Source of the DNA: Toxotes chatareus
Lineage: Eukaryota > Chordata > Actinopteri > Toxotidae
NCBI GenBank assembly: GCA_016801885.1
Contig: CM028903.1
Span: forward strand, 2,054,360 to 2,118,359
DNA: 64,000 bases
Direction: 5' to 3'
This document shows, in pieces, positions 1-10,233 of the stretch. A program made the translations under genes and the position numbers. The number at the start of each line of letters is the position of its first letter. The first letter of the stretch is position 1. Below the pieces are notes generated by a model, which made no database searches, was not told the origin of the DNA, and saw only the letters and a program-made list of their open reading frames with translations.

Positions 1-1408
1 ATGGAAACGTTTATTTCGTAACATACCCCCATAAAACGATGGTATCGCCCACTTCCCGGAAACGCCGGCGATAGCTGAGACCCCGGTGTTGGAGAAGCAG
101 GTGGAACTGATTTAACAGACGGAGAGTGGGAAACTGGAATAAAGTAAGTGTTTGGAAGAGTTTAAACGACTTAATCTAGTGTTGGTTATTAACGCAGGCA
201 GTATCTTAAACGGAGCGTGGTTTGTGTTCAGGTATTTGTGATGAGCGTGTGTGTTGTTAGCAGTGTAGCTAGCTAACGTTAGCAGTGTAGCTCTAACACT
301 CGCAGATCTAACAAACAAAAGAAGAGTCCCCGCAGCGAAGACTGGTGTCAAACTGACAATCCGTGTTCTGTCTTCTAATTTAAGTTTCTCTGGTGATTAA
401 TTGACATCCAGTTTCAAGTTCTGGCCTCGATTTGTAACATAAAGCATCCTCTAACCGTTAGTCGCGTTCAGCTAGCATCAGCGGAGCAGTGTTCTTCATT
501 TTAACGGTAATGTAGCTCACAAACATAGCAGACACCCAGCAGACGTGTTCAGCGTTATACTGTTCACTGTTCATGCACGGATTATGAGAAGATTGGGTCC
601 TGGGCACGGGCAGGTAAACCCCCCCCCCCCCGTACAGAACCCCCCAGACTGGAACAGACACAGAGTGACTCTGAGCGACATGGTTGCATCTTTCAGTGGT
701 GGAAGTGCTCAGATCTTTGACTTAAGTAAAAGTAAAAATACCAAAACAAGTGCATAGTGGCCCAATTTCTGTCTCTATCAACCACGAGACCCCAAAACAT
801 GAGAGAATTAGGCCCAGGTTAAAACAGTTATCCTTTAATGAGATGCTGTTTCCTGAAGTTTCCTCTAGGTTAATGAGAAGTTGAAAAGTAAGTCATGTCA
901 GGGTTGTCTGTTTGTAAATGTTCTTCTTTGGCTTGACATTTAGAGCACGAATGATATGTTGCATGTGTTGGTTATTTGTCTCACAGGAACAAGCTGTGCC
1001 GCCTGTCAGACATCAGAACCATATCAGAAACGCTGGATGAGCTTATAGGTAGTTGTGTTCATTTCTAAACATAGTTGACACAAAAAATATAATTCAACAT
1101 TTATACAGTGATCATATTGCTGATCTTGGCAGTGCAGTGTCTTTATCCTAATATCTTCATCTCAGTGTTGTTTAGAGACTTTTTTTTACCTGATTTAATT
1201 TTCTTCTTTTCTAGAATCTTTTAGATTTGAATGGACAAGGCAGCCAGAAGTACACAGGTAAGACCTGCATCTTCTGCATTTTATCCCTATGCAGATGATT
1301 AATTATTGGCTTGTGGATGTGTTATCTCACTATGTGCCAACATGTGATTTAAAAAGAAATCTTTTCCTATGTGTAGTCCAGCTAATGAAGCCTGCTAAAG
1401 GTTCAGTT
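1..1408 (+). promoter_or_regulatory. dcun1d5: dcun1d5 5' flank with candidate noncoding exons
   Basis: No protein-coding gene is recognised here. Splice-like signals mark possible 5' UTR exons: a segment ending at 613 before GTAAAC, 987-1048 (TCACAG before, GTAGTT after), 1215-1257 (TTCTAG before, GTAAGA after), and an acceptor CAG at 1379-1381 opening the exon that carries the start codon. No frame through these segments continues into the DCUN1D5 frame, so they would be noncoding. The 5' end of the window is fairly CpG-rich and may hold the promoter, but no TATA box stands out. This is inference from splice motifs only; cDNA would settle it. Confidence 0.4.
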
Positions 1409-4400
1409 ATGCCTGTGAAGAAGAAGAGAAAGCTCCCTGATGCAGATGATAATGAGCACAAATGTAAAATTACGAGGTAAACAGACACACACACGTTCAC
1501 TCACACTGTAACTCTGTGGCTGCATCAGTCACTCTTAATTGTTTTTGTGCTCTGTGTCTCAATCAGATTGTTTTGCGGTGTGTGACTCAGTCTGGGTCCT
1601 GGGTGTGTTTTCTGTGAGATGTTGGGCAGACCTCAGATCAGAGGCTCTTTTTCTGGAGAGGAGGGCCAATGGCTGAGTCTGCTGTTGCCTGAAAAAGGCC
1701 TGGCAGGGTTGTCTTTCACCTGGCAGTGTGCACACTGAACCCCTCACTTTCTCATTTCTCCTAAAGTGTGTTTATGTGTGTTGAGGGAATGTGAGTAGAT
1801 GAGTGTGGGCCCATGGTCCATGTCTTGTTACTTACATCTGAAGACTGTCCTGACTCATCTGTTGTTCCATGTGAGAACTATGAAACTGTTAGGATGTCAA
1901 CATCGACCTTATGTGTTAAATGTGTGTCAGCTGAGTTAGTGACTGACTCGTTTTCTTGAGCCGAGTTTATTTAAAAATGTTGAACCCTTTCTCGCAGTTT
2001 CACCCGACCTCAGATCCGTGGTGCGAGGCCGATCAGCGCTGACAAACCCTTCTCCAGTAAGAAGTGCCTGGCCTGGTTCCACGAGTACGCCGGCCCCGAC
2101 AAGGTGGTCGGTCCAGAGGCCATGGAGAAGTTCTGTGAAGACATTGGAGTGGAACCAGAGAATGTGAGTGCCACGCCTTGGGCAATCAGTTACCAACCCC
2201 ATATGTATATAAGGATATTTATAAATAAGCCATTTACCTGCTAGAGTTCTGACTAAACCCTTGAAGCTGTTCCGTGTGCAGATTAAAGTAGCAGGTTATT
2301 TCTCAGCCCTGTCCAGCCAAGGCTCCTTACTGTGCTTCAATGTGTGTGTTTGTTGCCATTTTTGTATTTTTTATAACTTGTGTGACTGAAGATCCATAAC
2401 AAGGCTTAAACTCTCTGCCTCTCTTTGTTACAGATTATCATGTTAGTTTTAGCATGGCATCTAGAAGCAGCAAATATGGGGTTCTTCACAAAAGAGGAGT
2501 GGCTCAGGGGAATGACGTTATTACAGTAAGAAAACCTTTATTTTATTTTCAGTTAGAAATGAGACTTTCTCTTTGTCTCGTCTCCCACCTTTTAGTTTCT
2601 GTCTCCTGAGCATGAGCTTCACCTGCTTGGTATAAGCAGGTTTATATTTCTCACACACATACAGACACACACACCTTTATACTTCTTTCTTTGGGCAGAC
2701 TTTCATTGACATAACGTATTGCATAGCCCCTTACTCTAACCCTGATTCTAACCTGAACCCTAAAACCAGGTCTGAACCCTCAAACCAGGTCTGAACCCTC
2801 AAACAGACCTTTGAAGGCCAAACTGTCCTGACTCTTTAAACTGGTTCTCACATAGACACACACACACACACACGCACGCACGCAGTGAACACAGATGAGG
2901 CTTCTGACCTCTCTGTCTTCTGTTATCTGCAGGCCTGTATGAAAAGCAGTTGAACACTGTGTGTATGTGTCTCTCACACGTGGTCCTTCACCTGTTCACA
3001 GGTGTGACTGCACGGAGAGGTTACAGAGCAAACTGGATTACCTTCGCAGCGAGCTCAACGACTCTGTGGTCTTCAAAAACATCTACAGATACGCCTTTGA
3101 CTTCGCCAGAGTGAGTCTGCTTTCTTCTTTTTGTTTGTTTGTTTCAAGAGTAACTGAACACCCCCTGAACACGTTGTCTTTACGCGAGACAACGGTCAAA
3201 CCCTTTTTACAGCCTGGTGCTGAAGCTGGCACATTCAGTATTCAGTGTTTACCTAGTGACCGTAGGTAAGGAATGTCTCTGTGATCGTTTCAGAGTAGTG
3301 AAATCCTGTGTGATGACTGTGACGCCCGTCACTTCGACTGCCTGGATTGTATTGTGTTGTCTCACTGGTCCCTGAAACACACCTAACCTCTCGTCTTTTT
3401 CCAGCACTGCTGAGGTTAGCTAAAGGAACGAACTGAGATTTGAATACAGAAATGTGCACCCTTCTTTTCCACAGGCAGATTAAATGTTGCCTCTGGAACT
3501 GTGACCAGCAGCAGGAGTCACAGGATCCAAACAGAGGCTGAAATTCAACAGTTGTGTCTCACTGTTAGTGTCTCTGTGTGTCTCATCATCAGGATAAGGA
3601 CCAGAGGAGTCTGGACATGGACACGGCTAAATCCATGCTGGCTTTACTGCTGGGAAGAACATGGCCTCTCTTCCCAGTCTTCCACCAGTTCCTGGAGGTA
3701 AATCCCTTTGCTCTTGGTTTGGATTTTCTCCTCCCCCCCTTCCCCCATCCCTAACTCTTATCCTTCTCTCTCACAGCACTCCAAGTACAAGGGGATGAAT
3801 AAGGACCAATGGTATAACGTTTTGGAGTTCAGCAGGACCATCAACACAGACCTCAGTAACTATGATGAAGATGGAGCTTGTGAGTATGGAGACAGTTCAT
3901 GAGGCTTTAGTCACATTAGAAAATGGTAAATGAATTCATGCCTCTGGGCAAACAGGTGACACTGCTCAGTGACTGCAGCTGGATTTATTCCTCAGCGTTA
4001 ATGACGGACGCATGCTCCTCAGAAATGTAACCATGCATCATGGCTGCACCACGTCAGGACTGTGATTGGTCAGCACAGGCCGCCTGTGTTTCCTCCTTCC
4101 TTTCATGTTTCTGATGCCATTGTGCTGCAGATCTTTTTTGCGGTTGAGTGTTTTCAGGTTCCAGCGTCTCAGCTGAGGCTGATGCTCTTCTTTGTAAAGT
4201 GAATATCTCGGGGATCTGGGGTTCTTTACTTTGCCTTTAGCTCTACTTTAACCTTAGTAAACTTGATAAATAGGTTTTAGTGGTGAAATAAGTAGTTAAG
4301 TCAGTGGTTGATTTTTCTGGGTCATTTAAGAAAAAATCCCAGATATTTCTTGGTGTTCTGTAGAATTCTGTAGACGAGGAAACACTGATTCACACTCACT

Positions 4401-4467
4401 TGCTTTGTGTACAGGGCCAGTGCTGCTAGACGAGTTTGTGGAATGGCAGAAAGCTTCAGCATCATAG
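1409..4467 (+). CDS. dcun1d5: DCN1-like protein 5 (neddylation co-E3), 231 aa
   Basis: Seven coding exons: 1409-1476, 1998-2163, 2434-2525, 3002-3110, 3593-3697, 3777-3879, 4415-4467 (TAG 4465-4467). All introns are GT-AG and the sum is 696 nt. The product starts MPVKKKRK, the family's basic nuclear-localisation-like head, then carries a PONY domain (about residues 45-228). The human protein is 237 aa. DCN1-like proteins bind cullins and NEDD8-loaded E2 to promote cullin neddylation. The cullin-binding 'DAD' patch is intact: Asp190 (KDQW), Ala214 (GAWP) and Asp220 (LLDEF). The Trp of GAWP is made by a codon split over the last intron (t|gg). An in-frame ATG lies 24 nt upstream at 1385, but the start at 1409 matches the family. 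MPVKKKRK points to DCUN1D5 rather than DCUN1D4. Confidence 0.95.
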
Positions 4468-4843
4468 CAGACGACGTCACGACACCAAAAAGGGGAAAGA
4501 GGGAGACCACAAACGCAGCAGGAATCTGTTCATCGTTTAAGAAAAAGGAAAAACGTCTCACTAACACGCACAAACACGGACTCCAGAATCATCTCTGTGG
4601 ACTCTGGGTACACTCACATCCCGTCAGAGATTGTCTCTGTGCATCGTCAGCCAACTGTTGTCAAGAGGCCTTTCTCTCACTGAGTAGACTTTTTATAGTG
4701 TTCATTTGGAGAAAAGAAAAGTGGGGAGAAGTTCCTAAAATAAGAAAACAAAAAAGAACTGAGAGAAAAGATGTGGAATTTATGTTTTCTTGATAATTAT
4801 TTTTTTCCCCCATTTTGTGTCTTGTTTATAAATGTTTTCAGTA

Positions 4844-4849
4844 AATAAA
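4844..4849 (+). terminator. dcun1d5: Poly(A) signal of dcun1d5
   Basis: AATAAA lies 377 bases after the stop codon and is the first canonical poly(A) hexamer downstream. The implied 3' UTR is about 400 bases. Confidence 0.75.
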
Positions 4850-5458
4850 GAGGAAACAGACGTGACGAGCTCAGGTTTTATTCACCAAAAGCATTTTAAA
4901 CACACATGTGCTGTGTATCATCTATCATGGATCTCAGTCCTGTTTGTTCCGCTACACATCGCTTCACTATGTCGACTATGATTTGTAGTTGTTGACAAAA
5001 AAACTGTTTAATTTTAATTGAATGAATACAGTGGTTCTGTGTTGGTCATTCAGAGATCACAGGAAGATGTTCAGTCCTTTTTTTGTGCGGCTTCAGTCAG
5101 CAGCATCAGGATCATTGATCATTTATTCATAAAGAGCAACGTGGTGATTTTTAAGACTTGTGGTTTTCTGTGAGTTAACTCGTCTATTTTAGGTTAAAAT
5201 TTCCTGCTCTGGGTTTTCATACTTTGCCCAGTGTGATTGTGAACCCTGCAGAAACCCTGTGCACAGCTGTAGGTAAGTGATCGTATATGACAGTGTTAAA
5301 GGATAATGAGGATGGTCTCGTTCAAACCAAATGAAAAGACTAAAGCCAACAATATTTTGTTTGTCCCTCAGCTCTGTGGCTGAAGATGGAAAGGCCCTTT
5401 AAACTCCTCTGACAGAATGTTGTCATTATTTTGTCCACGCCCCCCCCCGTCATGTCTC
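4850..5458. other. Short intergenic stretch between convergent 3' ends
   Basis: Contains no gene. TTTATT at 5122-5127 and at 4877-4882 read as AATAAA on the minus strand, downstream of the Ig-domain gene that ends at 5459. Either could be its poly(A) signal; using the farther one would bring the two convergent transcripts to within about 30 bases of each other. A short poly-C run precedes the stop codon of the minus-strand gene (about 5443-5451). Confidence 0.5.
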
Positions 5459-7235
5459 TTATATGTCCATGTGAAAGTGTGGCCTATCGTCTCTCTCCCC
5501 CTCTGTCTTTCTCGTGTCCAGGGGCCCTGCTGAGGCAGCAGCCATGATCGCATTGAGGCGCGTCAGAGAGGCGGAGCGGTGCTTCAGCCTGTGGGGGGGG
5601 GCTGGATCCTCTGGGTGGTCAGGAAGGTGGCAGTATCGTTGGCCGTCCTCATCATATTGGTATAGGCGAATGATGCGGCTGCGACGGCCTGGACAAGGTG
5701 GGGGGCGTGATGCTTCCTCTCCTCCTCCTTCCATGATGCCATCTTTTTTACTGCCCATCTCTTCCTCATCTGTAGATGATTCCTGTGAATCTCTGGAAAT
5801 GACTTCCTCCTCTTCCCTCTTCTCATCACTCCCTTTCTCCTCATTACTTCCTGCCTCCTTCTCACTTCCTCTCCTCTGCTCTCCATCCTCCCTGCTCCTG
5901 TTCTGCTGACCTGCTTCCTCCTCCTCTTGTCTCCATTCCCTCTTTTCCTCCCTGCCCTCTCTTCCATCTTCCTCCTCTCCATCCTCACTGTACTTGTCCT
6001 CATCTGTTTCAGTTTGACTCCCACCATCTTCTCCTAATATATAGAAACCACTGAACTTTCCTTCCTCCTCCTCCTCTGCCTCTCTTTCACACATTTTATC
6101 CTTTTCCTCTAGATTCCTCCCTCCCTCCTCCTCCTCCGTGTCCATCCTTCTCTCCTCCTCTTTCATGTAGTCACACCCCTCCAGATAGGCAGTGGTTTCC
6201 TGAAGCTCCTCTCGTTTGTGCCTGAAGCTTCTCTGAGGTTTTGCAGGGGGAGATGAGCTTGTTGATGAAATTGTTGTCTCCATGGTTACGTTGTCCCACA
6301 CCTGTCCCATCTCATAGACCTGGTTGTTGTACACGGGCGGCAAGGTTGCCATGGTGACCTCAGAGCCGTGGTCCGGCGTGTCAGCTTGGCTTCGTTGTCG
6401 TCGTGGTGATTGTAACCTTGAGAAGACAGCTCCTAAACACCTGAGAGATTCATTTAAATTGGATCACTGACAGGAGAATCTGTTATGAGCATGCACTGAC
6501 AAAAATGAACAAAATAACTGAGCAAACAGAGCTGTTGTCGGATGGTGTGTACGGGCCCTGAACGCACCTGAGAACATGAGCTCTGCTCAGAGCTCCAGCG
6601 CTGAAGCCCAGCACAAACGTCAGCAGCACCGATGCTGCCACAGCTCCGGCAAACTGCCCGTCTGAGACAGCTGCCCGCTTCCCCTGCTCAGGCCAAACAT
6701 CCCGTCTGAACCTGAACGCACCGCAGCTGCTGCCACGCTCATGTTCACTGTGTTCGCGGTCCTTTTCATTGTTGTAGCCAATGTGGAGCTCGTACGGCCA
6801 CAGTGTAGTTCCCTCTGGGTCCTGCAGGAGGCAGTAGTACAGGCCGCTGTGGAGACTGCTGCTGTTGGGGACCACCAGGCTCCCGTCGCGGTGCATGAAG
6901 ACAGGGTCCAGATTACTGTGGAAACCAGGGGTCTGGAGGTCTCCAAAGGGGGTGTGCCAGTGTGGGACCACACCTGCGTATGAGAGGAGCAGCTACAGGT
7001 GAGATGTTACAGAGCTGCAGGTGTAGTACTGAATGTTAATGGTGAGTCAGATGCAGAATGTGAAATTACAGGAAACGTCTCGTGATTTTCTATATTTTTC
7101 TTACTGTAAAAAAATCAATGAAAAACGAGCTGATCCCATTAACAGATAATGCGTTTTTATCCAGAGTCTGATGTCTCTTATTCCTCTGAGCCAATTCCAC
7201 ACGGTTACACTGGGTGACATGTTCCTTTATTAACG

Positions 7236-7298
<63 letters not shown>

Positions 7299-8058
7299 TA
7301 GTTTTAAAGAATTAAACTGTGCATTTGTGTCAGTTTGCAGATTCATGCCGTCAGTAGGAACGTCAGGTACGGAGAGACGGAGTTTGGACCGTCCGGAGAT
7401 CGGAGGGTCGCCGGTTCGATTCCTCCACCAAGCTCAATGGATATGAGTGGTGATGAAGGAGACGCACCACCCACCAGTGTTTGGTTCACTTGGTGTGGGT
7501 AAAATGCAGAGATACATCTTCTCAGTTTGAGGGATCAATAAAGGAATAAACCACAGGAAGCAGTGAATGAGGAAGTGATTTTGGACACAGCCGCAGTTTT
7601 TCATGGAATTTGTTGACACAATAAAACCTCCTGAAAAAGAAAGTGATTCATAGAAAACCACCACAAGTAATAAAGGTCCTGTAAATGCAACAGTTTACGA
7701 CCAGTTCATTTGGTTCTGCTTCTTGATGGAAACTATATGCTGATATTTGGTAACATGTTATTTTATGTTATGTTATGTTAGTATGTTGTTGGTTTCCATA
7801 GAAACAAAAGATTGTTCGGAACCTGAAGTGATTTCTGCTGCAGTTATGTGCTCTCTGCTCTGTCTTCTCTGTTCGTATTGATCCTCTTTACTAACCTGTG
7901 TTCTTTCCATCTCCACAGTTTAAAGTCAGCGCTACCTCTGTATGACCTCTGACCCTGCAGGTTGGTGCAACAGTCAGAGTGCCCGGGCCAGTAGCTGCTC
8001 TTTGTGGATTCGCTGAGTTGGCCAGAAAAGCTGTGAAGGTTAACCACCTGGTTAACAT
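5459..8058 (-). CDS. Single-pass Ig-domain membrane protein with Glu-rich tail, 516 aa
   Basis: I do not recognise the orthologue. Three coding exons on the minus strand, 8058-7896, 6973-6568 and 6440-5459, join in phase (1551 nt) at GT-AG sites. Visible order: a weak signal peptide (residues 1-16, MLTRW then a hydrophobic run); one Ig-like domain with Cys48, Trp60 and Cys102 (in SGLYYC); a stalk; a membrane segment at about 163-183; and a cytoplasmic tail at 190-516. The tail is dominated by Glu/Arg stretches and has conserved-looking ends (LPPVYNNQVYEMGQ near its start; RRSRIIRLYQYDEDG and RSASLTRLNAIM near its end). RFRR at 142-145, just before the membrane, fits a furin site. An acceptor at 8067-8066 shows that a 5' noncoding exon lies upstream. 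A small fish receptor or adhesion protein is likely; function is unknown. Confidence 0.75.
7238..7296. repeat. (AC)n microsatellite
   Basis: About 29 uninterrupted AC units in intron 1 of the Ig-domain gene. Confidence 0.97.
7297..7895. other. Intron of the Ig-domain gene with a tRNA-like B-box
   Basis: No exon seen. GGTTCGATTCC at 7413-7423, preceded by gagggtcgcc, matches an RNA polymerase III B-box, so this may be a decayed tRNA-derived SINE. No tRNA cloverleaf can be folded around it. Confidence 0.3.
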
Positions 8059-8065
8059 TTTGAAC

Positions 8066-9132
8066 CTGCAGAGGAAACAACAGTCATGTGTGTTTTTATG
8101 GCTCTGGTGCAGTGAATGACGAGAGTGTGTGACAGATGGTTTCACAATGACAGTGACGCTGCAGGTAACAACCAAATAAAAGAAACTGTTGTGTTTCAAA
8201 CTGCATTAATGTTAACAGTGTGAAGACTCTGCTCATTTCATCCTCATGAACAGACACGTCTGATGAAAACCCACCGCAGACCCTGCTCTGAACAGCCCCG
8301 AGACATGACGAGAGAAAAGCAGCTGAAGGGACAGAGACGTTTCCCGTCAGAGACCAAACGGAGGTAAAGAGTGAATATAGGCCCTACATTCATCAGGTGA
8401 CAGCAAATGGATGCTAATGCTGCTCCGTGTCTGCTGAATGTGTAAGTAACATGTTTGCCACAACAATTTCTTAAAACCTGAATATGTTAGAAGCTGGTGT
8501 TCAGAAAAATCAGTTCATGCAGCTGTAAGTGTAAGAAGTGACCACGAGCCTGAGAAGCATCTGAGTGATTCTGCCTGACCTTTAACTGATGGGACGGACT
8601 GAATCTGTCACTTTACAGAAAAACAAACACTGAATTTAACTTCAGCTGCTCCGATTTACCGCACAGGTCGCAGCACCTGACAAGTCAGAACAATAAGAAC
8701 ATACTGGCGTTTCAGTCCTGATCTCGACCCGTCTGACACTGTTCTCAGTGTTACTGAGGGAGTTTGTGAATTAGTCCACAGTGCAGCTCTTGGAACAAAA
8801 ACAAATAAACAAGAAACCCTTAAACTTTCCAGAGCATGTTTACAGTTTACTGTGTGATCAGTCGTAAAGGCAGAAAACATGAGAGACAGAGGAACAGCTG
8901 AGTGTCTGAGTCTGTCATATTTACCTGGAACGCAGCTGTGTCGTCCTTTTCCTGTGTGAACACACACCGTCTGATGGACATGTTGCTGCTAACATCTCCT
9001 GTGGCACAGAGTAAAGTGCAGTTTCTCACATGACGCTGTGGATTTCTTCTCCTCTGAAGATGTTAAAGATTAATAGCATCATTTCTTAAAGCCTGAGTTA
9101 CCTGCTCTCTGCAGCAGCTGAGGGATCACCTG

Positions 9133-9168
<36 letters not shown>

Positions 9169-10027
9169 AATTACCACAGCAGCCAGCAGGAGTCACTGAT
9201 GTTTAGCAAAAATCTTGAAGGAAACTTTCTGTTTTTAATGTTAAGGATCCTTCCTTTATTTCCAGGTTGACAGTTCAGTCGTGTGCTGTATTTCCTGTTG
9301 TACTTTTAAACACACATTTTAGACACATCGTCCAGGTGTGTGTGGCCTCTCCATCACAGAGGTTGTGTAAGGCTGCAACCAACTTTTATTTCTCATATGT
9401 TATTGACATATCTGATGAGTCATTTCTTTAATAATCTAATTAGCTTTTTTTTGGTTGTTTTTGTTGTTTTGTGTTTTTTGACCAACAGTCAGACCCAGAG
9501 ATGTCGAGCTACTGCAGCAGAAACATTTACGTTTGAGAAGCTGGTGCCAGTGAACTTTCTGTAGTTTTGATGAACGTGTTGTCAGAATTATTCTCAATTA
9601 ATTTTACATTAACTGAATAATTGATTGATCAACTGATCGTTTCTGCTTCACAGTCCTGGTAGGTTTGTGGATACCTGAGGAAGTGATGAAACATGCTATG
9701 TATAATGGGGGTCAGTAAGGGTCGGTGGTTAACCTGAACTAGCTTTTACAAACAATTATGCTAATTTGATCACAATTTATTTTACTTTCTGTGAACCACG
9801 CGCCTGTTTTTGATCATAGCAGGGACATGTGGTTTATTCAGAACATGAAAAACCTGACTCTTCATCTCCTTCACTCGATCACAGCGGTCTCCGTGTCTCT
9901 GATGGTCTCTGTGCTGTTGTGTCTTTGTTTCATTCAAACATAAGAACGGTTAGAAACCTGGATGAGGTGTTTACATGCCACAGGATCCTGGACGTTCACA
10001 GTAGAAGCGCACTTCACTCTGAAGGCA
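8066..10027. other. Non-coding stretch between the Ig gene and capn5
   Basis: Upstream of the Ig gene's first coding exon; it must hold that gene's 5' noncoding exon(s), but I cannot choose among the splice-like sites. A (TG)n tract lies at about 9136-9166. From about 9371 to 9650 there is AT-rich sequence resembling the dispersed teleost repeat that begins 'ggctgcaac...' and ends in 'attgattgat' runs. Otherwise nothing is recognised. Confidence 0.5.
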
Positions 10028-10233
10028 TCACGTGATCCGGTGGAGCCTTCGGATGAGTGAGGGCGGTCTGGGCCCCGGAGCCGGAGCTCCACCCGTCTCT
10101 GGGCGGCCGAGAAGCTCCGCACACCCACCGACCAGACGGCGCAGGGAGGGAAAGACACTGAGAGAAGAGCGAGCAGCATCAGCGAGAGACATCCGGTGAG
10201 CAGAACCAGGACCAGGACCAAACACAGCCTCAG
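10028..10233 (+). promoter_or_regulatory. capn5: CpG/GC-box promoter and noncoding exon 1 of capn5
   Basis: The most CpG-dense stretch in the first 13 kb. It has a perfect palindromic E-box TCACGTGA at 10028-10035 and two GGGCGG boxes (10061, 10101). It ends in a good donor, CAG|GTAAAG, after 10233, which fits a 5' noncoding exon spliced to the ATG exon at 13736. Because the Ig-domain gene points the other way, this could be a shared bidirectional promoter. Inferred from composition and the splice site. Confidence 0.5.

Noticed and set aside
4407..4793. 128-codon + strand frame over the dcun1d5 last exon
   Set aside because: Out of the DCUN1D5 frame and extends into the 3' UTR.
5514..5909. 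131-codon + strand frame rich in Ser/Leu
   Set aside because: Antisense shadow of the Glu-rich tail of the minus-strand Ig gene.
7413..7423. tRNA gene
   Set aside because: Only a B-box-like T-loop sequence; no A-box or cloverleaf, so at most a SINE relic.
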